A stretch of 10,412 nt of DNA from Tannerella sp. Its GTDB lineage: Bacteria > Bacteroidota > Bacteroidia > Bacteroidales > Tannerellaceae. How positions within the stretch are numbered: position 1 is the first letter of the stretch; each line of letters begins with the position of its first letter. Under the pieces are notes generated by a model. That model ran no database searches, was not told the origin of the DNA, and was given only the letters and a program-made list of their open reading frames with translations. Positions 1 through 5,970 of this stretch are shown in pieces. The stretch lies in contig JAIRYY010000007.1 of NCBI GenBank assembly GCA_031267485.1, positions 1 to 10,412 of the forward strand. The letters are read 5' to 3'. A program made the position numbers and the translations under genes.

Positions 1-91
1 GCTTACTGTTGAGCGCTTTTATTTCTATTGTCACTTTTTTTGTCGGCAGTTCGGCAATTGCTTTTCCGAAGCCGGTCATTGATTGAATCAT
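1..91 (-). CDS. yicC: YicC/YloC-family endoribonuclease, N-terminal fragment
   Basis: The minus strand reads from an ATG at 91 to the window edge and encodes 30 residues beginning MIQSMTGFGKA, followed by a segment ending in IEIKALNSK. The SMTGFG start and the (V/I)xIEIKxLNSK stretch are the hallmark N-terminus of the YicC/YloC family. These are single-strand-specific endoribonucleases linked in Escherichia coli to sRNA and mRNA turnover. Only the beginning is present; the rest lies outside the window on the left. The start is supported by a well-formed promoter just upstream (minus strand, 146 to 115). The gene is divergent from tsaB. It is too short here for length-based gene finding, but the signature is distinctive. 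Confidence 0.88.
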   Translation of the reverse strand, partial: MIQSMTGFGKAIAELPTKKVTIEIKALNSK

Positions 92-114
92 GTCTGTTTT
101 GATTAAAAAAAAGA

Positions 115-146
115 CAAAGGTAGTGAAACGGGGCGTAAAAGACAAA
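115..146 (-). promoter_or_regulatory. Bacteroidota-type promoter of yicC
   Basis: On the minus strand TTTG (146-143) is followed after 20 nt by TACCTTTG (122-115). This fits the TTTG-N19-21-TAnnTTTG consensus of the Bacteroidota housekeeping sigma factor. The predicted transcription start falls about 15-20 nt before the yicC ATG. Confidence 0.7.
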
Positions 147-147
147 T

Positions 148-236
148 GCCGGACTTGTTTTTTCCGGATGTCGGCTGTCCCGCGCGTGTGCGCGTTATGC
201 TGCGGCATGTCCCGGCCGGAGGCGCACGCCCGGATA
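148..236. other. GC-rich spacer block with small hairpins between yicC and tsaB
   Basis: The yicC-tsaB spacer holds a block much richer in G and C than its AT-rich flanks. It includes the inverted repeat CGCGC-GTGT-GCGCG (181-194), the palindromic CCGGCCGG, and several CCGG/GCGC clusters. An open frame runs through it into tsaB (from 146), but the tsaB promoter lies inside that extension, so it is not read as protein. I see no recognisable RNA family or binding site; it may simply be spacer DNA. Confidence 0.3.
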
Positions 237-251
237 ATAATTGCCGTCAGA

Positions 252-284
252 ATTGTTCTCCTATAAAATTAATGTGTACTTTTG
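252..284 (+). promoter_or_regulatory. Bacteroidota-type promoter of tsaB
   Basis: ATTG (252-255) is followed after 21 nt by TACTTTTG (277-284), a full match to the -7 TAnnTTTG box. The tsaB ATG at 305 lies 20 nt further on, leaving a short leader. The position of this promoter argues that the upstream in-frame ATG at 146 is not used. Confidence 0.65.
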
Positions 285-304
285 TTGTCCGAAAATCGTT
301 AGTT

Positions 305-1003
305 ATGGCAATAATCAACATAGAAACAGCGACGGCGGTCTGTTCCGTGGCATTATCCGAAAAAGGAAGAACGGTATTTGAAAAAGCCTCATTTGACGGC
401 CCGTCTCATGCTTCCCTGCTGGGCGTTTTTGTCGAGGAGGCCGTGAGCGAATCGAAATGCCTGGGTTTAACGGTCGATGCCGTATCGGTCAGCGGCGGTC
501 CGGGTTCCTATACCGGCCTGCGAATCGGCGTTTCAATGGCAAAAGGTCTTTGTTTCGGCTGGAATGTGCCTTTGCTGAGTATTCCCACGCTGGAAATCAT
601 GGCCTCGGAAGCCGTGAAACGGATACCGGACGGGCATCAGCCGGAGCCGCTTTTGTGTGCCATGATCGATGCCCGCCGAATGGAAGTTTACGCGGCAATA
701 TATGACAAATCACTTCGGAAAATACGTGATACGGAAGCCGAAACTGTTACGGAGGAAACGTATGCCGCCTTTCTGGAAAAACGGGAGGTTTATTTTTTCG
801 GCAGCGGCGTCTCGAAATGTAAAGATGTGATACGGTCGTCAAATGCATTGTTTATAGAAGGCATTCATCCGCTCGCTTCCGGTATGGCCGCATTGTCGGA
901 GCGGGCGTTCGAAAACGGACAGTTTGAAAACGGGGCGTATTTCGAGCCTTTTTACCTGAAGGATTTTGTCGCTACCGTCGCAAAAAATAAATTGTTGAAA
1001 TAA
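305..1003 (+). CDS. tsaB: tRNA N6-threonylcarbamoyladenosine biosynthesis protein TsaB
   Basis: This encodes a 232-residue protein of the ASKHA-fold TsaB family. TsaB dimerises with TsaD and, with TsaE, transfers the threonylcarbamoyl group to A37 of tRNAs reading ANN codons in the cytoplasm. Visible family signatures are the N-terminal phosphate-1-like strand (MAIINIETAT), PSHAS at 33-37, the strongly conserved GGPGSYTGLRIG at 64-75, IDARRMEVYAA at 121-131, and the C-terminal PFYLKDFVAT region. The length is normal for the family (about 220-235). I chose the ATG at 305 because the family begins there and a good promoter ends 20 nt upstream. The longer frame from 146 adds 53 residues without family resemblance. 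The gene is divergent from yicC. TsaB lacks the catalytic metal site of TsaD, so its role is structural. Confidence 0.93.
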   Translation: MAIINIETATAVCSVALSEKGRTVFEKASFDGPSHASLLGVFVEEAVSESKCLGLTVDAVSVSGGPGSYTGLRIGVSMAKGLCFGWNVPLLSIPTLEIMASEAVKRIPDGHQPEPLLCAMIDARRMEVYAAIYDKSLRKIRDTEAETVTEETYAAFLEKREVYFFGSGVSKCKDVIRSSNALFIEGIHPLASGMAALSERAFENGQFENGAYFEPFYLKDFVATVAKNKLLK

Positions 1004-1017
1004 AATATCCGGATAAT

Positions 1018-1049
1018 TTTGGAAGTATTGACAAAAAAACGTACTTTTG
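1018..1049 (+). promoter_or_regulatory. Promoter of the LytTR-FHA unit
   Basis: TTTG (1018-1021), a 20-nt spacer, then TACTTTTG (1042-1049) match the Bacteroidota promoter consensus. The start codon of the LytTR gene (1093) is 43 nt beyond the -7 box. The -33 box overlaps the right arm of a near-palindrome, AAAATATCCGGATAATTTT (1002-1020). That could be a weak terminator for tsaB or an operator; I cannot tell which. Confidence 0.68.
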
Positions 1050-1092
1050 CTAATCTTAAAAAAAAAGACGAAAAACTATTAGACCCTATACA

Positions 1093-1503
1093 ATGGACAA
1101 ATATTTGATGATAAAAACGCGGGACGAGTTGTTGCGTATAAATATTGAACATATTTTATATTTTGAAGCAGACCGGAATTACACCAAACTGCTTCTGGCT
1201 GAAGGCATTCAATTCACTTTTGCTGTGAATATCGGGAAGATAGAGGAGATGCTGGCCATACAGATTTCCAATCCCGATACCATATTGATTCGGGTGGGGA
1301 AAAGTCATATCGTGAACAAAAAGCATATATTACAGATAAACCTGCCTAAACAGAAACTGCTGCTGCTTGCGAATGAAGGTAAGCCCCGGGAACTGATCAT
1401 ACCCAAAGATCCGCTCAGAGCCTTGAAAGATATGCTGGAGGCTGAAGTTTTAGGCCCCGGCAAAGAGGCTTTGAAAAAAGAAACTGAAGATAATGAAAAT
1501 TAG
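1093..1503 (+). CDS. Stand-alone LytTR-domain DNA-binding protein
   Basis: This 136-residue protein is almost entirely a LytTR (LytR/AlgR-type) DNA-binding domain, spanning about residues 5-115. Typical features are the hydrophobic ...ILYFEADRNYTKLLL block (about 21-36), the TILIRVGKSHIVNKKHI block (about 63-79), and beta-rich segments before and after. The charged tail (about 119-136, many K and E) is likely flexible. LytTR domains usually sit behind a CheY-like receiver or a membrane module. Here there is neither, so control must come from expression, phosphorylation or partner binding. Its 3' end overlaps the FHA gene by 11 nt, implying coupled translation. The promoter at 1018-1049 drives it. 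I infer that it is the transcriptional output of the kinase/phosphatase locus; its targets are unknown. Confidence 0.85.
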   Translation: MDKYLMIKTRDELLRINIEHILYFEADRNYTKLLLAEGIQFTFAVNIGKIEEMLAIQISNPDTILIRVGKSHIVNKKHILQINLPKQKLLLLANEGKPRELIIPKDPLRALKDMLEAEVLGPGKEALKKETEDNEN

Positions 1504-2146
1504 GATAGGAAAAGCCGCAGACAATGATTTCGTGATTGACGACCCGCAGGTAAGTCGTTATCATGCACAGTTGACACGGGATGAAAAGGGCAATTTGTTG
1601 CTGGATGACCTCGGATCGACCAATGGAACGTTCGTCAATGACTGTCAGATTGTCAGAAAGTATGTGTCGGCGGCTGACGGGATTACGTTTGGCGCAAATT
1701 ACACCCTGACGGTAAACGATATACTGAAAAGGGACAATGATTACAGCGAGGAATTTGCGCGTCTCAAAAATGTATACGATGAATATATAAGGGAAAAAAT
1801 TCGTGTTCAGTCAAGCAACCAGTTTAAGACGAGGCTGTTTCAGTCGCTGCCGTTTGCCGTGGTGGGCGTTGCCGGAATCGTGCTCGGTTTCATGGGGCAT
1901 ACCAATAAGGGCGTTTTCATCTTCAGTTTCATCCTGGCCGTTCTGGCGCCGACGATAGGCATCTATTTCGGGGCGCGTCAGGCCGCAAAGATACCCGCCC
2001 AGCTGCAACGCCTTGCCCATCAGTTTAAAATAGATTACGTGTGTCCCAAATGCGGCACATTCCTGGGCGAGATTCCCTGGGAATCCCTGAGCAATAAAAA
2101 ACGCTGTCCGGTATCGGCCTGCAGGGCTAAATGGATTCGTACATAA
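1493..2146 (+). CDS. Membrane-anchored FHA protein with C-terminal zinc ribbon
   Basis: This 217-residue protein starts directly with a forkhead-associated domain (about 1-76), which binds phosphothreonine peptides. The core motifs are intact: RIG near the start, SRYH at 21-24 (Arg22, His24), and GSTNGT at 41-46. A charged, probably helical linker (about 80-115) leads to two hydrophobic segments at about 118-135 and 140-160, consistent with a membrane hairpin. The C-terminus has four cysteines, C184-x2-C187 and C205-x4-C210, forming a probable zinc ribbon. Both soluble parts should face the cytoplasm. It overlaps the LytTR gene by 11 nt, so the two are translated together and may act together. 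No named family is recognised for this whole architecture. I infer that it recruits a phosphorylated partner, possibly from the kinase locus, to the inner membrane. Confidence 0.85.
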   Translation: MKIRIGKAADNDFVIDDPQVSRYHAQLTRDEKGNLLLDDLGSTNGTFVNDCQIVRKYVSAADGITFGANYTLTVNDILKRDNDYSEEFARLKNVYDEYIREKIRVQSSNQFKTRLFQSLPFAVVGVAGIVLGFMGHTNKGVFIFSFILAVLAPTIGIYFGARQAAKIPAQLQRLAHQFKIDYVCPKCGTFLGEIPWESLSNKKRCPVSACRAKWIRT

Positions 2147-2163
2147 ATTCTTCAAATTTGTAC

Positions 2164-2190
2164 AATAACTCCACGATTTTGTCCGTTATT
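2164..2190 (+). terminator. Weak hairpin after the FHA gene
   Basis: AATAAC (2164-2169) and GTTATT (2185-2190) can pair across a 15-nt loop, followed by AAGAAAA and no T-run. The stem is short and the element is at best a weak terminator in the 123-bp spacer after the membrane FHA gene. Confidence 0.15.
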
Positions 2191-2236
2191 AAGAAAATGC
2201 AATGGATAAACGGTGTCACATACGCGTGAAACGTAA

Positions 2237-2244
2237 TACATTTG
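2237..2244 (+). promoter_or_regulatory. Probable -7 box before the Asp-rich protein gene
   Basis: TACATTTG matches the -7 consensus and lies 25 nt before the ATG at 2270. The region 19-21 nt upstream contains only GTGTC instead of TTTG, so the promoter is weaker or needs an activator. The LytTR protein encoded upstream is one possible activator, but I see no clear LytTR half-sites. Confidence 0.45.
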
Positions 2245-2269
2245 CAACGGATTATTAATTATAACAGGT

Positions 2270-2530
2270 ATGAAAGATGAATATACATTCGTTACATTGG
2301 ATAACGATATGGTAACTACTGGCGATGCCGTTTTTGTCGACATAGACGATACGGTGAGTACGGATATGGATTTTGTTCAGATAGATGATTCTTACGATGT
2401 CGATTTTCAGATCGGCGGAGTTGTGGATGACAGTTCCGATTTCATTACGATGGATGATATGATCAATGATTTTGATATTGATACCTATTCATCCGACATA
2501 AATGAAGCTGATGTGTCAATCATTCTATGA
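2270..2530 (+). CDS. Small, extremely acidic repeat protein (unrecognised)
   Basis: This 86-residue protein has 23 Asp and 2 Glu against one Lys and no Arg, giving a predicted charge near -24. A short motif, F-[VI]-x-[LIM]-D-[DN], recurs at residues 7-12 (FVTLDN), 22-27 (FVDIDD), 35-40 (FVQIDD) and 58-63 (FITMDD). There is no signal peptide, cysteine or membrane segment. Three threonines sit in T-x-x-D (T16, T31, T60), the type of sequence some FHA domains prefer when phosphorylated. The ATG of the next gene overlaps its stop (ATGA), so it is translationally coupled to a zinc-ribbon/FHA protein. Kinase and phosphatase genes follow. I recognise no family. Its codons and repeats look like real coding sequence. 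The most attractive role is as phosphoacceptor or scaffold for the FHA proteins, but acidic metal binding (DxDxD runs) is an alternative. Confidence 0.75.
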   Translation: MKDEYTFVTLDNDMVTTGDAVFVDIDDTVSTDMDFVQIDDSYDVDFQIGGVVDDSSDFITMDDMINDFDIDTYSSDINEADVSIIL

Positions 2531-3045
2531 TTCCCATTAAATGTCCTCATTGTAAGGTCGGGCTTAAAGTTGATGAAACGAAGATACCGGAGGATATCGT
2601 GTCCTTTAAGTGTCCGAAATGCAAACGGGAAATACCCATATCCTATCTGAAACAAAAGGCCGGGAATGACGCTGAGTCGGAAACGCTTGTGATTTCGCCG
2701 AAAGTGAAAAAGGAAGGCGTCGGACGTCTCACCGTCCTTCAGGATCCTGATACGCCCCGGCAGGAATTTCCGTTAAACGAAGGGATTGTAATAGTTGGTC
2801 GTAAGGCGAATGCCTCTACGGCCTCTATTTGCATACAGACGAATGACAGGACGATGAGTCGCAGCCATCTGCGGATAGAAGTCAAAAAAAATCCGAAAGG
2901 CGGATATTTTCATTGTCTCTCGGACAATAACAGCAAAAATAACACGTTATATAATGGAAAATGTATAAAAAGCGGCGACGTAGTGGTTCTGAAAGACAAT
3001 GATGAAATTGTCATGGGGCATACGGCCGTCCGTTTTAATGAATAA
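2527..3045 (+). CDS. Zinc-ribbon plus FHA domain protein
   Basis: This 172-residue cytoplasmic protein begins with an MJ0042-like zinc ribbon (C6-x2-C9, C29-x2-C32). A flexible charged linker (about 42-66) follows, then an FHA domain (about 67-171). FHA core residues include GR at 91-92 and SRSH at 111-114. The loop that is usually GSTNGT reads NSKNNT at 135-140, keeping the key Asn and Thr but losing both Gly. There is no membrane segment, unlike the other FHA protein of the locus. Its start codon overlaps the stop of the acidic protein (ATGA), so the two are probably made in fixed ratio and may bind each other. It is followed 14 nt later by the PP2C phosphatase gene. I infer that it is a phosphothreonine reader; the ligand is unknown. 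Confidence 0.85.
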   Translation: MIPIKCPHCKVGLKVDETKIPEDIVSFKCPKCKREIPISYLKQKAGNDAESETLVISPKVKKEGVGRLTVLQDPDTPRQEFPLNEGIVIVGRKANASTASICIQTNDRTMSRSHLRIEVKKNPKGGYFHCLSDNNSKNNTLYNGKCIKSGDVVVLKDNDEIVMGHTAVRFNE

Positions 3046-3049
3046 AAAC

Positions 3050-3057
3050 TATATTTG
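3050..3057 (+). promoter_or_regulatory. -7-like box abutting the PP2C start codon
   Basis: TATATTTG fits the -7 consensus, but only 2 nt separate it from the ATG at 3060 and no clear TTTG lies 19-21 nt upstream. If active, it would yield an almost leaderless transcript. It may equally be a chance match within the operon. Confidence 0.25.
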
Positions 3058-3059
3058 CC

Positions 3060-3866
3060 ATGAATATAACATTAGAAAGGCCATTTGCCGCAACTGAAAA
3101 AGGCGGGCGCGGGAGCAATGAAGATTTTATATATCCGTTGTCGGAACTGGCAAGTTCAGGGGAACGTTTTTTTATGGTTTGCGACGGCGTGGGCGGCGCC
3201 GAGAAAGGCGAGATTGCAAGCGCGCTTGCCTGCGATTCATTCAAGACTTTTTTTGACACCTTTTTTGACGCTGAAGATCCTTCCGAAGAATTTATCAACA
3301 GAGCCGTTCTATATACGGAATCCCGTTTCGACGAATATGTCAAACTGCATCCGGAAGCGAAAGGAATGGCCACGACGCTGACTTTTTTATATGTCGGCGC
3401 TTCCGGCATAACGGTCGCGCATATCGGAGACAGCCGGATTTATCACATTCGCGATGGAAAGATTATCCATGCAACGCAAGACCACTCGCTCGTCAATTCG
3501 TGGGTGCAGCTCGGGAAAATAACAAAAGAGGAAGCAGCCGTTCACCCGCACAGGAATGTTATAACAAGAGCCGTTATGGGTTCGAATCATTCGGTTAATG
3601 CGGACGTGAAACTTATAACGGACATACGGAACGGCGACATTTTCATGATGTGTACGGACGGTGTCACCGAATGTTTCCCGGATGAAAAACTGGAAAGCCT
3701 TTTTTCCCGAGGACTTAACGCCGAATCCTTGAAGGATATGATTGTGGAATATTGTACGGAAGAAGCGCGCGACAATTTCTCATTTTATATCTTACCCGTT
3801 CAGAATGTGCAAAGAGCGACAGGATACAGGCAATATATCTTATCGCTGTTTTATTCTTTGGTATAA
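3060..3866 (+). CDS. PP2C-family protein serine/threonine phosphatase
   Basis: This 268-residue soluble enzyme dephosphorylates Ser/Thr phosphoproteins using two metal ions. PP2C motifs appear in order: GGRGSNED at 15-22 (Arg17, Asp22), VCDGVGGAEKGE at 40-51 (metal ligand Asp42), GMATTLTFL at 102-110, VAHIGDSRIYHIRDG at 119-133, TQDHSLV at 139-145, NVITRAVMG at 166-174, MMCTDGVTE at 197-205 (Asp200) and DNFSF at 238-242 (Asp238). All expected metal-binding aspartates are present, so it should be active. The start at 3060 is right for the family because the first motif begins about 15 residues in. The last roughly 20 residues, after the family core, are aromatic and hydrophobic (ending YILSLFYSLV), which is unusual and could tether it to a membrane or partner. 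It lies just before the kinase gene, as is common for PP2C/kinase pairs. Confidence 0.93.
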   Translation: MNITLERPFAATEKGGRGSNEDFIYPLSELASSGERFFMVCDGVGGAEKGEIASALACDSFKTFFDTFFDAEDPSEEFINRAVLYTESRFDEYVKLHPEAKGMATTLTFLYVGASGITVAHIGDSRIYHIRDGKIIHATQDHSLVNSWVQLGKITKEEAAVHPHRNVITRAVMGSNHSVNADVKLITDIRNGDIFMMCTDGVTECFPDEKLESLFSRGLNAESLKDMIVEYCTEEARDNFSFYILPVQNVQRATGYRQYILSLFYSLV

Positions 3867-3881
3867 AAACCTCATCTTTAT

Positions 3882-3912
3882 TTTGTATTCCGCTCAACTT
3901 GCATTATCTTTG
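3882..3912 (+). promoter_or_regulatory. Promoter of the kinase gene
   Basis: TTTG (3882-3885), a 19-nt spacer and TATCTTTG (3905-3912) give a complete Bacteroidota promoter in the 74-bp PP2C-kinase spacer. It lies 28 nt before the ATG at 3941. A GGAGAG sequence (3930-3935) close to that ATG looks like a ribosome binding site. Together they decide the kinase start. Confidence 0.72.
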
Positions 3913-3940
3913 TGCGGAATTAGTAGTACGGAGAGTATTT

Positions 3941-5857
3941 ATGAATTTACCCGACGGATATTTTTTGCAGAATAGGAAGTACCAGCTTACCCATACCATA
4001 GGCCAGGGCGGTTTTGGTATCACGTATTTGGGAGTATGGGATACGGAAGTGAAAGGGGGGCTTGGCGCAATGAAAACGAAAGTGCCTGTCTGTGTTAAAG
4101 AATATTTCTTTAAAGACTATTGCTATCGTGACAGGGATTCGTATGCCGTTAAAGTTCACTCCGCAACGGGTGAAAAACTGTTCGACAAGTTCAAGGAAAA
4201 ATTAATCAGGGAAGCCAATATCCTCTCGGATGTGCATCACCCCCATATCGTGAATGTGCTGGAAGTATTCGAAGAAAACAATACGGCCTATATCATCATG
4301 GAATATATCCGGGGCTGTTCCCTGAAATATATGCTTGATAAAGAGGGTGTACTGTCCGAGAACAGGGTGCTTAAATATGTCCATCAGGTGGGAAACGCCC
4401 TTGATTTTGTGCATGACAAGAATATTGTGCATCTTGACATCAAGCCAAGCAATATCCTTATTGATAAGGACGACAATGCGCGCCTTATTGATTTCGGGGT
4501 AAGCAAACGGTATGACATGGATGAGCAGGAAACGAGCACGACCACGCTTACGCTGTCGAAAGGTTTTGCCTCCATTGAACAGTATGACGACGAGGGTACG
4601 CAGAATTTCTCTCCCTGTCCCGATATCTATTCGCTGGGAGCTACGATGTACAATCTCCTGACGGGAGTGATACCCGTCGAATCAATATTGCGGGCTACCA
4701 AACAAATGCTGCCGCCGTCGTCGTACAATGCCAATATCACGAAAAAAACCGAAAAAGCGATTCTTAGGGCAATGGAAGTGAAACCGGAGAATCGCTATCC
4801 GGAAATGAAAGAAATGCTTGCTTCCCTGGATATTCCTCCGTATGAATTTTCGGAAAATAATCTGGTGGAATCGGGACAGGCATCGGAAGATGAGCTTACG
4901 GAGGCGATTAATGTACCTTCGCTGAAAAAAACGGATGGTGCGGACGATGAGAGAACACTCCTGGTATCTGCTTCCGCTGATGAAAAACAGACGAAAACGA
5001 AGAAAAAAACGAAAAGAAAGGCGGCGAAACGGATTCTTCTGGTGGTCTTTATTCTGTTTTTCACATTCGTGGGATATGCCGTATACAGTTATTTTGCCGA
5101 TATCGCATCATCGCAGAGTTTTGTTCCAGGGATAGACCTGCCGGGAGAGAATGACGTTCCGCTGATTTCCGGACAAAATGCGCAGGCTGATAATGATTCC
5201 GTTTCCGGCGAATCCGTGCAGGAGGACACGCTTCGGAATCCGGAAGACGGGGAGCCGTTGCAGATGCTGCCGGACGGGCAACAGTTGCAACCCCGGACTG
5301 ATATTCCGGCGCGGGGAACCGGTACGGAAACAGGCCGGACTTTGGCGTCGAATCCGGAACGGAAGCCTGTTTCAATACCGGAAACGGCACGCACTCAGAC
5401 TTCTGTTGAGGCGCCTGCTGATAATTCCGCAAATGCCGCGCAACTGGAAAAAAAATACGCCGGTCTTTTATCTTCGGCAAGAACGAAGATGAAAAACAAT
5501 AATTATTCGGGAGCCGAAGCGGATCTGATGGCCGCCGTCAATATTAAGGCAACCGACGAGGTCATAAACCTGATTGGCCAGTGCAGGGAAGAAAGAGAAA
5601 AGATAGAAATAAATGAACGTTTGGCCGATTATACCGTAATTAAAGTTGATTTTGGCGACCTCCTGAAGATTGTGAGGCATCGGAAGACACAGCTATACGG
5701 AGCAATAGATGAAAAGGGGATAGAACGTATTCCGTGTAAATATATCAATGTGGATCAGTCCATTAATGGCCGTGCATTTTTGCGTGCGGATGGTTTGTAC
5801 GATGTTTACGATGACAGGGGGAAGACTGTCAAAGTGGCTTTGGAAAAATACGATTGA
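3941..5857 (+). CDS. Transmembrane Hanks-type Ser/Thr protein kinase with WG-like outer region
   Basis: This 638-residue kinase starts at 3941; the frame is open to 3752, but that extension has no family resemblance and contains the promoter. The catalytic domain is residues 14-295: glycine loop GQGGFG (21-26), probable ATP lysine in VCVKEYF (Lys53), helix C Glu91, catalytic HLDIKPSN (164-171), DFG (184-186), and activation segment with GFASIEQY (208-215). The Arg before catalytic Asp166 is Leu, so it is a non-RD kinase. Threonines crowd the activation loop (ETSTTTLTLS). A basic stretch (350-363) precedes one membrane helix (364-383). Beyond it, presumably in the periplasm, are a Pro/Gln/Glu-rich linker (390-495), a helical TPR-like segment (about 498-555), and a divergent WG-repeat-like region (about 578-638; LYGAIDEKG, IPCKY). 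It has its own promoter and follows the PP2C gene. I infer that it senses an envelope signal and phosphorylates locus partners. Confidence 0.92.
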   Translation: MNLPDGYFLQNRKYQLTHTIGQGGFGITYLGVWDTEVKGGLGAMKTKVPVCVKEYFFKDYCYRDRDSYAVKVHSATGEKLFDKFKEKLIREANILSDVHHPHIVNVLEVFEENNTAYIIMEYIRGCSLKYMLDKEGVLSENRVLKYVHQVGNALDFVHDKNIVHLDIKPSNILIDKDDNARLIDFGVSKRYDMDEQETSTTTLTLSKGFASIEQYDDEGTQNFSPCPDIYSLGATMYNLLTGVIPVESILRATKQMLPPSSYNANITKKTEKAILRAMEVKPENRYPEMKEMLASLDIPPYEFSENNLVESGQASEDELTEAINVPSLKKTDGADDERTLLVSASADEKQTKTKKKTKRKAAKRILLVVFILFFTFVGYAVYSYFADIASSQSFVPGIDLPGENDVPLISGQNAQADNDSVSGESVQEDTLRNPEDGEPLQMLPDGQQLQPRTDIPARGTGTETGRTLASNPERKPVSIPETARTQTSVEAPADNSANAAQLEKKYAGLLSSARTKMKNNNYSGAEADLMAAVNIKATDEVINLIGQCREEREKIEINERLADYTVIKVDFGDLLKIVRHRKTQLYGAIDEKGIERIPCKYINVDQSINGRAFLRADGLYDVYDDRGKTVKVALEKYD

Positions 5858-5922
5858 CGGTATTTCAGGCATGTTGCGGTTATTTTTTTTGCGCTTTATT
5901 TCTTTTGTATCATATATTCCCT

Positions 5923-5930
5923 TATCTTTG
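5923..5930 (+). promoter_or_regulatory. -7 box before the outer-membrane protein gene
   Basis: TATCTTTG is a full -7 match 40 nt before the ATG at 5971. The best -33 candidate at the right distance is TTTC (5899-5902, 20-nt spacer). The perfect TTTG at 5904-5907 is too close (15 nt). It likely drives the two envelope genes that follow. Confidence 0.5.
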
Positions 5931-5970
5931 TACCTCAAAAAATCTTTTTTGGAAGAAGATAGCGAGAGAC

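Noticed and set aside
146..304. In-frame 53-residue N-terminal extension of TsaB from an ATG at 146
   Set aside because: The extension has no family resemblance, TsaB proteins start at the 305 ATG, and a good promoter (252-284) lies inside the extension.
3752..3940. In-frame extension of the kinase that overlaps the PP2C gene
   Set aside because: It is the PP2C coding sequence read in another frame, it contains the kinase promoter (3882-3912), and the 3941 ATG has a GGAGAG ribosome site and leads straight into the kinase domain.
5061..5480. Long open frames on the minus strand across the kinase linker
   Set aside because: They have no start signals or family features and lie opposite a low-complexity part of a clear gene.
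1093..5857. Type VI secretion regulatory module (kinase, phosphatase, FHA)
   Set aside because: No Tss, Hcp, VgrG or other secretion genes are seen; only the signalling parts match.
5854..5970. Earlier start for the barrel protein, overlapping the kinase stop
   Set aside because: The ATG at 5971 gives a typical signal peptide and lies after a -7 box; the earlier start would bury the signal peptide.
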